Program-made: the position numbers and the translations under genes | Part shown: piece after piece, positions 54,396 to 63,340 of the stretch | Layout: each line of letters starts with the position of its first letter | Numbering within the stretch: position 1 is the first letter of the stretch | Source of the DNA: Micromonospora costi | GTDB lineage: Bacteria; Actinomycetota; Actinomycetes; Mycobacteriales; Micromonosporaceae | Direction: 5' to 3' | Assembly: GCF_003626655.1 (NCBI RefSeq) | Contig: NZ_RBAN01000001.1 | Location: 2,170,001 to 2,234,000, forward strand | Length of the DNA: 64,000 bases | The notes under the pieces: model-generated | Databases searched by the model: none | Told to the model about the DNA's origin: nothing | What the model saw: the letters and a program-made list of their open reading frames with translations, nothing else

Positions 54396-54968
54396 TCAGC
54401 GGGCGGTGGACCAGGCGGGGTCGCGGCCGGTGACACCGAGCAGGCGGTGCAGCTCCGGCACGGTCCCGTCGGTCGGGACGGGTTCGCCGAAGACGCCCAT
54501 CTTCCGTGCCGTCGGGCCGAGCTGTTCGGCCAGCTCGTGCAGCGCGGCCGTGGCCTCGGGCGCCGGCGCGTACGGCTGACCGGTGGCGACGGCCAGGTCC
54601 CAGCCGTGCACCACCAGGTCCAGCAGCGCCATGCCGCCCACGGTGCTCTGCGGCATCCCCATCCCGGGCGAGACGCCCTCCAGGCTGGCCGGGTCCGCCC
54701 AGGCCGTGACCAGCCGCCCGGTCTCCGCCTCGAAGCGGTCCCGCCAGCCGTCGGCGAGGAAGTCGGGCTTGTCCGCCCACTCCACCGGCCGCTTCGAGGC
54801 CAGGTCCTGAAAGTTGACCACCACCTGGAAGAGGTGATTCAGCAGGTCCCGTACGGAATAGTCCTGGCAGGGCGTCGGCAGGTCGAGCTGGTCGTCGGCG
54901 ATGCCTCGCACCACCGCGGCCGTCGGCGCTGCCGCCGCCGCCAGCAGATCGCTAGTCTGTGTGGCCAT
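54396..54968 (-). CDS. TIGR03086/DinB-like metal-binding protein
   Basis: A 190-residue protein of the maleylpyruvate-isomerase/DinB superfamily, with LPTPCQDYSVRDLLNHLFQVV and DLVVHGWDLA, whose His residues form the usual metal site. Members may be thiol-dependent (mycothiol) transferases; the substrate is unknown. TACGCT lies 6 bp before the ATG, so it is probably leaderless. It is divergent from the AraC regulator. Confidence 0.87.
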   Translation of the reverse strand: MATQTSDLLAAAAAPTAAVVRGIADDQLDLPTPCQDYSVRDLLNHLFQVVVNFQDLASKRPVEWADKPDFLADGWRDRFEAETGRLVTAWADPASLEGVSPGMGMPQSTVGGMALLDLVVHGWDLAVATGQPYAPAPEATAALHELAEQLGPTARKMGVFGEPVPTDGTVPELHRLLGVTGRDPAWSTAR

Positions 54969-54999
54969 AGGGCCAGCGTATGAGGGTGGTCTTGAAGAA

Positions 55000-55815
55000 A
55001 TGCGACAGCAGCCGCGCGGTGACAGCCGGGGAATCCTGCACCCCGGCCGGCTGCTCCGGCAGGTCCGGTTCCGCCGGCACCTGCCCGCCCCGGCGCTGCG
55101 GCCCTGGGTCGAGCACTACTGGTTCGTCGACTGGGACCTCACCGAGCCGCTGGAGCAGCAGGTCGTACCGCACCCGGCGGTGAACGTCGTCTTTCAGCGC
55201 GACGGCGACGGCCCCGAGCGCGCCGAGGTGGCGGGCGTGGGCCTGAAGCTGTTCTCGATCACCCTGTCCGACACGGGCCGGGTCAGCGGGGTGCAGTTCC
55301 GCCCGGGCGGCTTCCACCCGTTCTGGGGCGGGTCGGTCGCCGAGCTGACCGGCCGGCGGTGGCCGTTCCCCGACCTCGCCGACCGCTGGCCGCGAGCCCG
55401 CGACCACACGGGCGGCGCCTGCGACGGTACGGACACCGAGCGCCGCCGCGTCCTGGACGGCCTGCTCACCGGCTGGGCACCCGAGCCGGACCCGGTGACC
55501 GACGAGGTGATCCGGCTGGTCGGGGAGATCCGCTCGGACCGCACGGTGCTGCGGGTGGACGCGTTCGCCCGCCGGCACGGGCTCACCACCCGCCGGCTGC
55601 AACGCCTGTTCCTCGACCGGGTGGGCGTCGGTCCGAAGTGGGTGATCCGTCGCTACCGGCTCCAGGAGGCCATCGAGCAGGCCGCGGGCGGCCCCCCGCC
55701 GGACTGGGCGCGGCTCGCCGCCGACCTGGGCTACAGCGACCAGGCGCACCTAATCCGCGAGTTCACCGCGGTGACCGGCACGTCTCCCGCCGCCTACGCG
55801 CGTTCGCTCGGCTGA
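55000..55815 (+). CDS. AraC family transcriptional regulator
   Basis: A 271-residue protein with an N-terminal ligand domain of the DUF6597 type (HLPAPALRPWVEHYWFVDWDL; FRPGGFHPFWGG) and a C-terminal AraC double HTH (from about 175; DLGYSDQAHLIREFTAVTGTSPAAY). ATG 55000 has only a weak ribosome site, and earlier in-frame starts overlap the divergent gene. It may control the divergent TIGR03086 gene. Confidence 0.88.
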   Translation: MRQQPRGDSRGILHPGRLLRQVRFRRHLPAPALRPWVEHYWFVDWDLTEPLEQQVVPHPAVNVVFQRDGDGPERAEVAGVGLKLFSITLSDTGRVSGVQFRPGGFHPFWGGSVAELTGRRWPFPDLADRWPRARDHTGGACDGTDTERRRVLDGLLTGWAPEPDPVTDEVIRLVGEIRSDRTVLRVDAFARRHGLTTRRLQRLFLDRVGVGPKWVIRRYRLQEAIEQAAGGPPPDWARLAADLGYSDQAHLIREFTAVTGTSPAAYARSLG

Positions 55816-55840
55816 GCCCGATCCTCGACGCCGAGCGTGC

Positions 55841-57376
55841 TCAGCGGCGCCGGAGCGCGACCACCGCGACGTCGTCCTGGATCTCGGGCGGGGCCAGCTC
55901 GACGAGCAGGCGCTCGCAGAACCGGTCCAGGTCGTCGTCGACCTGCGCGGCCGCGGCGGCCAGCGCGGCCAGCCCGTCGTCGATCGTGGCGTCCCGCCGC
56001 TCGATCAGCCCGTCGGTGTAGAACACCAGCGTGGCGCCCGCCGGCAGCACGAACTCCAGGTCCTCGGGACGCTCGGCCCGGACGCCGAGCAGCGGCGCCG
56101 AATGCTGGACGAACTCGACCTTGCCGTCCAGCGTGAGCACCGGGGGCAGGTGGCCGGCGCTGGCCAGCCGCACCCGCCCGGTGGCCGGTTCCAGCAGCAG
56201 CACGCAGAGCGTGGCCAGCTCGGCCGGCAGCAGCGTACGCATCAGCTCGTTGACCCGGTGCAGGATCGCGCCCGGCTGGTGCCCCTCCACGGCGTACGCC
56301 CGCACGGCGTGCCGCAGCTCGGCCATCACCGTGGCCGCGTGCAGCGAGTGCCCCGCCACGTCGCCGATGGCGAGCAGCAGGTGCCCGTCGAGCATCACCA
56401 GCTCGTAGAAGTCGCCGCCCACCTCCGTGCGGGCGCTGGCCGGCTCGTAGCGCACCGCGAGGTCCAGGCCGTTGATGTCGGGGATCCGCCGCGGCAGCAG
56501 GCTGCGCTGGAGGGTGACGGCGATCCGGTGCTCCTCGTCGAAGGAGCGTTGCGCCTCCACCGCGGCCGCCACCGTCTGGGCGAGCTGCACCAGCACCGGC
56601 GTACGGTGGGTCTGCGTGCTCGTGGGCACGACCACGTAGAGCGGAGGGCGGTCGTCGCGCAACCGGGCGGCGGCCACCGTCACCGTGTCGTCCGCCGGCC
56701 AGGGCAGCAACGCCCACTCGGCGGGGTCGGTGACCCGGACGGTCGCACCGATCGGTACGCCCCGGTCGTCGACCGTCCACGGCACGATCGTGGCGTCCCC
56801 GTACGGCTCCGTCACGATCCCCGCGAGGCAGTCACCGTCGGAGGTCTCGGCCACGACCGCGGCCGGGCTCTTGAAGATCCGCGCGGCGCCGGCCGCGGCC
56901 TCCTGGATCAGCCGGGCGAACGTCTTCGCCGTGTGCACGGCGACCGTGGTGTCGGCGAGGCCCAGCAGCCGCTCGGCGAGGAACTCGGCCCGCTGCCGGG
57001 CTTGGTAGTAGCGGAGCACGGCGTGCGCGGTGGCCACCAGTTCGTCCGGCTCGATCGGCTCGGCGAGGTAGGCGTCCGCGCCGCGGGTGAGCCCCTGCGC
57101 CCGGTCCTTCACGTCCACCGCGTGCGCCGACACATGGATCACCGGCATCGCCGGGTGCGCTTCCTTGATCCGCTCGCAGACCTCGAACCCGCTCACGTCG
57201 GGCAGCCGGACGTCGAGCACCACGAGGTCGATCGGTTCGGTGTCGACGCGTGCCAGCGCCTCCGCGCCGCTCTGCGCCTCCAGCACCCGGAACCCGGCGC
57301 GCGTCAGCCAGCTGACCAGCAGATACCGCTTGGTCCGGCTGTCGTCGACCACGAGCACCGTCGACTGGGCCGCCAC
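55841..57376 (-). CDS. REC-PP2C phosphatase (RsbU-like), last gene of stressosome operon
   Basis: A 511-residue protein. The REC domain (1-125) has phospho-acceptor D55 in VLDVRLPD, but the usual conserved Lys is replaced in YLAEPIEPDE. A GAF-like middle (about 150-290) precedes a SpoIIE-type PP2C domain (EVGGDFYELV, GDVAGHSLHAA, FYTDGLIERR). It should dephosphorylate STAS proteins when activated. It starts 1 bp after the kinase stop and ends the six-gene operon. Confidence 0.9.
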   Translation of the reverse strand: MAAQSTVLVVDDSRTKRYLLVSWLTRAGFRVLEAQSGAEALARVDTEPIDLVVLDVRLPDVSGFEVCERIKEAHPAMPVIHVSAHAVDVKDRAQGLTRGADAYLAEPIEPDELVATAHAVLRYYQARQRAEFLAERLLGLADTTVAVHTAKTFARLIQEAAAGAARIFKSPAAVVAETSDGDCLAGIVTEPYGDATIVPWTVDDRGVPIGATVRVTDPAEWALLPWPADDTVTVAAARLRDDRPPLYVVVPTSTQTHRTPVLVQLAQTVAAAVEAQRSFDEEHRIAVTLQRSLLPRRIPDINGLDLAVRYEPASARTEVGGDFYELVMLDGHLLLAIGDVAGHSLHAATVMAELRHAVRAYAVEGHQPGAILHRVNELMRTLLPAELATLCVLLLEPATGRVRLASAGHLPPVLTLDGKVEFVQHSAPLLGVRAERPEDLEFVLPAGATLVFYTDGLIERRDATIDDGLAALAAAAAQVDDDLDRFCERLLVELAPPEIQDDVAVVALRRR

Positions 57377-57377
57377 G

Positions 57378-58739
57378 TCAGGCTCCGCCCGCCGGCAGGG
57401 TCACGGTGAAGGTGCTGCCCCGGCCCGGTTCGCTGTGCAGGTGCAGGCTGCCGCCGAGCAGGCTGGTCAGGCGTCGGGCGTACGGAAGGCCCAGACCCGT
57501 CCCACCGACCCGGGTGGCGCCCGGCACCTGGTAGAACTCCTCGAAGATCCGCTCGTGGAGCTCCGGCGCGATGCCGGGGCCGGTGTCGGTGACGGTGAGC
57601 AGCCAGGTGTCGTCCTGTCGCCGTGCGCGGAGCCGGACCTCGCCGCGCTCGGTGAACTTCAGCCCGTTGTGCAGCAGGTTGCGCAGCACCTGACCGAGCA
57701 GCACCTCGTCGGTGCGCAGCGTGGCGGGGCTCGGCGGCTCCTCCACCACGAGCTGCACCTCGGGACGGGTGGCGACCGCGCGCAGCGTGCCCCGGAGCTG
57801 ACCGAAGACGGGCCGCAGGTCCACGTCGGCCCACTCCGGCTCGATCCGGCCCGACTCGGCCTTGGCCAGGTCGAGCAGCTCGTTGACCAGGGTCAGCAGG
57901 TCGGACGCCGACGAACGGATCAACCCCACCTGCTCGGCCTGCTCCTCGGTGAGCGGGTCGGACGCGGAGTCGGCCAGGAGCCGGCCCAGGCCGATGATCG
58001 CGGTCACCGGCGCCCGCAGCTCGTGGCTCACGTTCGCCAGGAAGCGGCTCTTGGACTCGCTGGCCGCCCGCAGCTGGGCCGACTTCTCGTCCAGTTCGGC
58101 GTAGAGGGCCACCACGCCGCGATTGGTCTCCTCCAGCTCCTCGGAGAGCTGGCCGTAGAGCGCCATCACGCCCCGGTTCGTCTCCTGGAGTTCCTCGTTC
58201 AGCACGGCCAGTTCGTCCCGCTGGCTGCGTACCTCGTCGAGCGCCGCGATCAGCTGCTGGTTCTGCGCCGCCAACTCGTCGAGGGCGCTCCCCGGAGCGC
58301 TGCGGCCGAGTTCCGTACGAAGCTCGGCGAGCCGCTCCTGGGTCAGCGCCTGCGCGGCGACCGGGACGCGTCGGGACATCCTCACGACCGTATCCCGACC
58401 GACCCCGATCACGCCCAGTCTGTCGACCAGCCGCGCCACGGCGCCCGACTGGGGCTCGTACCGGTCGCTGGGCAGCGGGCGGGTCGGGGCGAGGTCCACC
58501 CGGAGGTGACACCGGCCGTCCGAGCCGTCGTCGACGTGGAAGCTCACGTCCGCGCCGCCGACGCCGTGCAGCAGGTCGCGGGCCACCTCGCTCAGCGCGG
58601 TGGCGATCCGGACCTGGTCCTGGTGTTCCAGTCCCACCGCGGCGGCGACCTCCCGGCCGCGCTGCCGGACGAGGAAGATGTCGTGCTCGATCCGCAGCGC
58701 CATCTGGAGCAGCGGCGGGCGGGCGAGCGGGTCGGTCAT
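57378..58739 (-). CDS. Soluble histidine kinase with N-terminal ATPase-like domain
   Basis: A 453-residue protein without membrane helices. The N-terminus (to about 130) resembles an RsbT/RsbW-type ATPase-like domain (RIATALSEVARDLL). A coiled coil then repeats EL(Q/E)ETNRGV(M/V)ALY(G/A)xL twice. HisKA has H239 in NVSHELRAPV, and HATPase has N, G1 and G2 boxes (NLLHNGLKFTE, DTGPGIAPE, GTGLGLPYA). Its start overlaps the upstream gene (ATGA). It likely phosphorylates the REC-PP2C protein next door. Confidence 0.9.
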   Translation of the reverse strand: MTDPLARPPLLQMALRIEHDIFLVRQRGREVAAAVGLEHQDQVRIATALSEVARDLLHGVGGADVSFHVDDGSDGRCHLRVDLAPTRPLPSDRYEPQSGAVARLVDRLGVIGVGRDTVVRMSRRVPVAAQALTQERLAELRTELGRSAPGSALDELAAQNQQLIAALDEVRSQRDELAVLNEELQETNRGVMALYGQLSEELEETNRGVVALYAELDEKSAQLRAASESKSRFLANVSHELRAPVTAIIGLGRLLADSASDPLTEEQAEQVGLIRSSASDLLTLVNELLDLAKAESGRIEPEWADVDLRPVFGQLRGTLRAVATRPEVQLVVEEPPSPATLRTDEVLLGQVLRNLLHNGLKFTERGEVRLRARRQDDTWLLTVTDTGPGIAPELHERIFEEFYQVPGATRVGGTGLGLPYARRLTSLLGGSLHLHSEPGRGSTFTVTLPAGGA

Positions 58740-59749
58740 GCCCGTGTCCTCGCGACCACCACGCAGGCGTCGTCGCGCCGTGTGCCGGCGTCGCGCAGCA
58801 CCGTCGCCGCCACCACCACGGGGGACCGCTCGGCCAGCCCCGGGTAGTCGTCGAGCTCCCACCGGTCCACCACACCGTCACTGTGCATCACCAGCAGGGC
58901 GTCCGCGTCGACGGGATAGTCGTACTCGCGTACCACCGGACGCTGGTGCCCGGCGATGCCGGGCAGCGAGACGAGCCCCCGGGGCCGGCCGCCCGGGCTC
59001 ACCAGCCGCCCGACGATGTTGCCGAGGCCGGCGTAGCGCAGCACGCCGGACGCCGGGTCCGGCTCGGCCACGGCGAGCGCGGCGCCGCGGGTGTGCGACA
59101 TGGCCCGGTGCAGGTGTTGGACCACCACCGCCGGCGAGCTGGCCGGCGCCGAGTGGAAGGCCGTGATCGCCGCGTCGCTGGCGGCCGACGCGAGCGGGCC
59201 GTGCCCCAGCCCGTCGCAGACGAGCACCTGGCGGCGGCCGTCGGCCACCCGGACGGCGTACCCGTCGCCGCTGACCGTCTCGCCGCTGAGCGGCCGGGTC
59301 AGGCCACCCGCCCACGGCGTGTCTTCGGCCGGGGAGGGCCAGACCTGGACGGCGAGGACCGTGCCGCGCCCGGGCAGCGAATAGCCGTCGTACCAGCTGG
59401 ACTGGCGGGCGATCGCACCGAGGCCGATGCCCAGGGTGCCGACGGTGGAGTGCCCGTCCCGGGAGGAGACGGTCAGGTCCGCCATGCCGGGCCCCGAGTC
59501 GATGGCGATCAGCTCCACGCCCGCCTCGCGCTCGCGGCGCACCGGGCGGAGCAGCAGCACACCGTCGTCGGCGTGCTTGACCAGGTTGCTGGCCAGCTCG
59601 GCGGTCACGATGGCCAGATCGGCGGTGCGGGCCTCACCCAGTTGCAGATGGTGGCCGAGCCGCTCGGCGGCACGCCGGACGGCACTGCCCGTGCTGCCCG
59701 CCTCGACCCGGAACCAGGCTCCCCGTTCCGCGACGGCGTCCTCGTTCAC
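58736..59749 (-). CDS. RsbT-like ATPase fused to RsbX-like PP2C phosphatase
   Basis: A 337-residue fusion. Residues 1-130 are a GHKL ATPase domain (VTAELASNLVKHAD; DSGPGMAD), and 140-337 a short SpoIIE-type PP2C domain (VCDGLGHGPLA; MHSDGVVDRW). This RsbT-X arrangement can reset the stressosome by removing phosphates. Its GTG overlaps the rsbT stop (GTGA), its stop overlaps the kinase start. Confidence 0.88.
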   Translation of the reverse strand: MNEDAVAERGAWFRVEAGSTGSAVRRAAERLGHHLQLGEARTADLAIVTAELASNLVKHADDGVLLLRPVRREREAGVELIAIDSGPGMADLTVSSRDGHSTVGTLGIGLGAIARQSSWYDGYSLPGRGTVLAVQVWPSPAEDTPWAGGLTRPLSGETVSGDGYAVRVADGRRQVLVCDGLGHGPLASAASDAAITAFHSAPASSPAVVVQHLHRAMSHTRGAALAVAEPDPASGVLRYAGLGNIVGRLVSPGGRPRGLVSLPGIAGHQRPVVREYDYPVDADALLVMHSDGVVDRWELDDYPGLAERSPVVVAATVLRDAGTRRDDACVVVARTRA

Positions 59750-60165
59750 CGGGCCCACTTGGTGACCGTCACCCGGGTGCCCTTGCCGGCGCCGGTGTCG
59801 ATCTCGAACTCGTCGACGAGCCGGCGCGCGCCGCTCAGCCCGAGGCCGAGACCGCCCCCGGTGGTGTAGCCGTCGGTGAGGGCCAGATCCAGGTCGACGA
59901 TGCCGGGCCCCGAGTCGGCGAACAGGATCCGCACCCCCCGGCGGCGGCCGTTGTCCACCGTCGTCACCTCGACGGTGCCGCCACCGCCGTAGACCAGCGT
60001 GTTGCGGGCCAGCTCGCTGGCCGCGGTCACCAGCTTGGTCTGGTCGACCAGCGACAGCTTCGCGGCCACCGCCACCGTACGCACCAGCTGCCGGACGCGT
60101 ACGACGTCCTCGTCGCTCTGGATCGCCTGCGCCTGCGGGTGGCCCAGGTCGACTCCCGCGGTCAT
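59746..60165 (-). CDS. rsbT: Stressosome serine/threonine kinase RsbT
   Basis: A 139-residue GHKL kinase with the N box AASELARNTLVYGGGG and the G boxes DSGPGI and GGLGLGLSGARRLVDEF, the usual RsbT length and pattern. It phosphorylates RsbR and RsbS on stress and is then released to activate its downstream partner. Its ATG overlaps the rsbS stop (ATGA). Confidence 0.92.
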   Translation of the reverse strand: MTAGVDLGHPQAQAIQSDEDVVRVRQLVRTVAVAAKLSLVDQTKLVTAASELARNTLVYGGGGTVEVTTVDNGRRRGVRILFADSGPGIVDLDLALTDGYTTGGGLGLGLSGARRLVDEFEIDTGAGKGTRVTVTKWAR

Positions 60166-60581
60166 GGCGACGCCGTCGTCTCGGCGTCCGCGGCGTCGTC
60201 GAGCTGGTCGTCCTCCTCGAACTCGTCGCTTCGGGCCGCCGCAATCAGCTCCATGCCCCGCTCGACGTTGAGCGCCGTACGGATGCCGTTGAGCGACAGG
60301 CCCAGCTCGACGAGGGTGATGGCGACCGCCGGCCGCATCCCCACCACGACCGTCTCGGCGTCGAGGACCTTGGAGATCGACGCGATGGTGGAGAGCATCC
60401 GCCCGACGAACGAGTCGACGATGTCCAGCGCCGTGATGTCGATGATCACGCCGTGGCTGCCGGTCGCCACGATCCGCTCGGCGAGATCCTCCTGGAGCTG
60501 GAGGGCCGTCTGGTCGGACATGTCGACCTGGATCGAGACCAGCAGGATGTCGCCGATCTTGAGGATCGGCACGCGCTCCAT
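60162..60581 (-). CDS. rsbS: Stressosome STAS scaffold RsbS
   Basis: A 139-residue STAS protein. VPILKIGDILLVSIQVDMSD is the RsbS start, and Ser57 in LDIVDSFVGR is the kinase target. An acidic tail (DEFEEDDQLDDAADAE) follows the domain. It builds the stressosome core with RsbR and holds RsbT until phosphorylated. TGATG overlap with rsbR. Confidence 0.93.
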   Translation of the reverse strand: MERVPILKIGDILLVSIQVDMSDQTALQLQEDLAERIVATGSHGVIIDITALDIVDSFVGRMLSTIASISKVLDAETVVVGMRPAVAITLVELGLSLNGIRTALNVERGMELIAAARSDEFEEDDQLDDAADAETTASP

Positions 60582-61441
60582 CAGGCGTCCCGGCGTGACT
60601 GGCGACGGGCGGTCTCGACCCCGGAGAGCCGCAGCACGTGCCGGAGCGCGTCGGCGAGGCTCGCCTTGGTGGCGATGTCGCCGAACTCGATCCCGAGGGC
60701 CACGATCGTCTGGGCGATCTGCGGTCGGATGCCGGAGATGATGCAGTCCGCGCCCATGAGCCGGGCGGCCACCACCGTCTTCAGGATGTGCTGGGCGACC
60801 TGGGTGTCGACGGCCGGGACGCCGGTGATGTCGATGATCGCGTACGGCGAGCCGGTGTCGACCAGCGTCTGGAGCAGCCGCTCCATGACCACCTGGGCCC
60901 GGGCCGAGTCGAGCGTGCCGACCAGCGGCACGGCGACCACGCCCTCCCAGAGCTTCACCACCGGCGTGGAGAGTTCGAGCAGCTGCTCCGCCTGGTCGGC
61001 GATCAGGCTCTCCCGGGTGCGGACGAAGCTCTCGAAGGTGAACAGGCCCATCTGGTCGATGAGGCCGGCGAACGCCACGTAGTCGCGCAGCGCGCCCTCG
61101 CCACCCCGGGCCTCGATCAACTCCAGGAGCGCATCCTTGAGGGCGAAGACCGCGATCGCGGTCTCGGTGGCCGAGAAGCCCTGCCGGGCCCAGCCCCGGG
61201 ACAGTTCGGCGAGCACCGCGCGCAGCTCGGTGGCGTGCTCGGTGTCCAGGTCGATGGTCCCCTGCTCGCCGGTGGCGACCAGGGCGCGGTGCAGTTCCTC
61301 GAGCTGCCGGCGCAGCTCGGCCTGGCTGAGCCGGCCGCGGAGCGACGCTGCGACGATCTCCGTCCAGCGCTTCGTGACCTGCTCGGCGTTGTCCCTGAGC
61401 AGGGCCGCGAGCCGGCCGCTCGCCTCGGCACCCAATGCCAT
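60581..61441 (-). CDS. rsbR: Stressosome sensor/co-antagonist RsbR
   Basis: A 286-residue protein. The N-terminal half (1-155) is a helical, probably globin-like sensor domain; the C-terminal half is STAS. Both phosphorylation threonines known from Bacillus RsbRA are kept: T176 in PLVGTLDSARA and T213 in VPAVDTQVAQ. ATG 61441 has GAGGGGGG 7 bp upstream. It heads the six-gene operon and is divergent from the rsbV-like gene. Confidence 0.93.
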   Translation of the reverse strand: MALGAEASGRLAALLRDNAEQVTKRWTEIVAASLRGRLSQAELRRQLEELHRALVATGEQGTIDLDTEHATELRAVLAELSRGWARQGFSATETAIAVFALKDALLELIEARGGEGALRDYVAFAGLIDQMGLFTFESFVRTRESLIADQAEQLLELSTPVVKLWEGVVAVPLVGTLDSARAQVVMERLLQTLVDTGSPYAIIDITGVPAVDTQVAQHILKTVVAARLMGADCIISGIRPQIAQTIVALGIEFGDIATKASLADALRHVLRLSGVETARRQSRRDA

Positions 61442-61606
61442 TACCAAACCCCCCTCGACCCGGACCGGCCGGACTCTATCACCGGGGCCTGCCGAACTAC
61501 TTGCTCTGAGGCAACGGAATGACGAGAGCCACCAGATGACCGCTCCCGTTCTGCCTCAGACCCCGATCGTGGGATACCGTTCCACCGATAACAGGAGGTC
61601 TGGCGA

Positions 61607-61963
61607 ATGTCCTTGACGGTGCACACGGAACAACGCGGCGACATGGTCGTCGTGTCGGTCGCGGGCGAGCTGGACATGGCGACCGCACCGCAACTGCAGG
61701 ACCAGATCACCGACCTGCTCGACAAGGGGCGCAGCCGTCTGGTGTTCGACCTGGCGGAGGTCTCCTTCTGCGACTCGACCGGGCTGTCGGTGTTCGTACG
61801 GGCCAAGAACAGCTGCGACGAGGCCGGCGGCGTGGTCCGGCTGGCCGCCCCGCAGCGCGGGGTGCTGCGCATCCTCGAGGTCAGTGGCCTGGTCGAGGTG
61901 CTCCAGACGTACCCGACGGTCGAGCAGGCCGTCGCGGGCGATCCCACCCCGGCCTCCTCCTGA
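61607..61963 (+). CDS. Anti-sigma factor antagonist (RsbV-type STAS)
   Basis: A 118-residue STAS protein with VSFCDSTGLSVFV, Ser57 as target. ACAGGAGGT is 6 bp before the ATG. It starts 165 bp from rsbR on the other strand, so it may be the stressosome output that frees a sigma factor. No sigma-factor or classical anti-sigma gene is in the window. Confidence 0.9.
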   Translation: MSLTVHTEQRGDMVVVSVAGELDMATAPQLQDQITDLLDKGRSRLVFDLAEVSFCDSTGLSVFVRAKNSCDEAGGVVRLAAPQRGVLRILEVSGLVEVLQTYPTVEQAVAGDPTPASS

Positions 61964-61973
61964 CCGGTTCCGC

Positions 61974-63290
61974 TCAGCGCTCGTCCTCGATGTGCCGGGG
62001 ACGGGCGATCACCATGCCCGCGGCCGTCTGCGCCGCGAGCGCGACGACAAGGAAGCCGATCGGCACGGTCCAGCCGCCGGTGGCCTGGTAGAGGATGCCG
62101 ACCAGCAGAGGGCCGACGGCCGCGATCAGGTAGCCGGCGCCCTGGGTGAACGCGGAGAGGGCCACCGTGCCCTCCGTGGTCCGCGCCCGCATGCCGATGA
62201 CGGCCAGGGCCAGCGGGAAGGCGCTCTGCCCGATCGCCAGCAGCACCACCCACAGCAGCGCCCCGCGGTGCGGCGCCACCACGATCCCGAGGTAGGCGAT
62301 CGCCATCGCGGCGGAGAGCGTCAGCATCAGCGGGCGCAGCGAGCGGAGCCGGCCGGCGTACGTCGGCATGAGCAGCGCGATCGGCACGCCCAGCGCGGTC
62401 ACACCGGCGAGCAGCAGACCGGCCTGCTCCGGCGCGAACCCGGCGTCCCGGAAGAGCTGGGCGAGCCAGCCCATGATCGCGTACGCGCTGAGCGACTGGG
62501 TCCCGAAGTAGATCGCCATGGCCCAGCCGAGCCGGGTCCGCGCCGGGCGGATCCGTGCCGGGGCGGACCCGGCCGCCGTCGCGGTGCCGGCCCGCCGGGC
62601 CGCGCCGCCCCGCAGCGCCAGCGGCAGCCACGGGAGTACGGCCACCGCGGCCAGCCCGGCCCACACAGCGAGCCCGGCCCGCCAGGAGCCGAGCAGGTGG
62701 GCGATCGGCACGGTCGTGGCGGCGGCGGCCGCCGCGCCGGTGGTGAGCGTCATCGAGTACGCCCCCGTGACCAGCCCGATCCGGTGCGGGAAGTACTGCT
62801 TGACCAGCAGCGGCAGCAGGACGTTCGCCACCGCGACCCCGGCCAGCGCCACGGCGCTGCCGGCGAAGAAGACCACCGTGGAGCCGGTGCCGACCCGGAG
62901 CAGCTGCCCGGCGGCGAGCAGGACCATCGCCACCACCAGCAGGCGGGCGGGCGGGTTCCGGCGGACCAGCCGGGGGGTGAGCGCGCCGAACACGCCGAAG
63001 GCGACGGCGGGCAGGGTGGTGATGACGCCGGCCATCGCCCCGGAGAGGCCCATGCCGTCGCGGACCTCGTCCAGCAGGGCGCCGAGGCTCGTGATGGCGG
63101 CGCGCAGGTTGAGCGCCACGAGCAGCATGCCGACCAGCACCAGGGCGGCGCCGGCCACCGGGCTCGACGGGCTGGTCGCAGACGCGCCCGGGCCGGCTGG
63201 AGCTGAGCCCGGGCGGGCCGGAGCTGACCCTGGGTCGGCCGCTGGAGGAACGAGCGTGGGGTCAGCGGTGCCCGTGGGTGGCGGAGTCAT
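61974..63290 (-). CDS. MFS transporter (CynX/NimT type)
   Basis: ATG 63290 gives 438 residues with twelve predicted helices. The first 45 residues are a Pro/Ala/Ser stretch with PGSAPA repeated. LNLRAAITSLGALLDEV and the length fit the CynX/NimT (cyanate or nitroimidazole) group. The substrate is unknown. A GntR regulator is divergent 50 bp away and is likely its regulator. Confidence 0.88.
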   Translation of the reverse strand: MTPPPTGTADPTLVPPAADPGSAPARPGSAPAGPGASATSPSSPVAGAALVLVGMLLVALNLRAAITSLGALLDEVRDGMGLSGAMAGVITTLPAVAFGVFGALTPRLVRRNPPARLLVVAMVLLAAGQLLRVGTGSTVVFFAGSAVALAGVAVANVLLPLLVKQYFPHRIGLVTGAYSMTLTTGAAAAAATTVPIAHLLGSWRAGLAVWAGLAAVAVLPWLPLALRGGAARRAGTATAAGSAPARIRPARTRLGWAMAIYFGTQSLSAYAIMGWLAQLFRDAGFAPEQAGLLLAGVTALGVPIALLMPTYAGRLRSLRPLMLTLSAAMAIAYLGIVVAPHRGALLWVVLLAIGQSAFPLALAVIGMRARTTEGTVALSAFTQGAGYLIAAVGPLLVGILYQATGGWTVPIGFLVVALAAQTAAGMVIARPRHIEDER

Positions 63291-63340
63291 ACCGTCGAAC
63301 CTACAATCATGGGATGAATTTGGGGCCGGTGATGTAACCA

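Noticed and set aside
61448..61606. A SigB-type promoter between rsbR and the rsbV-like gene
   Set aside because: GGGATA occurs near 61571, but I could not find a matching GTTT-like -35 at the right spacing.
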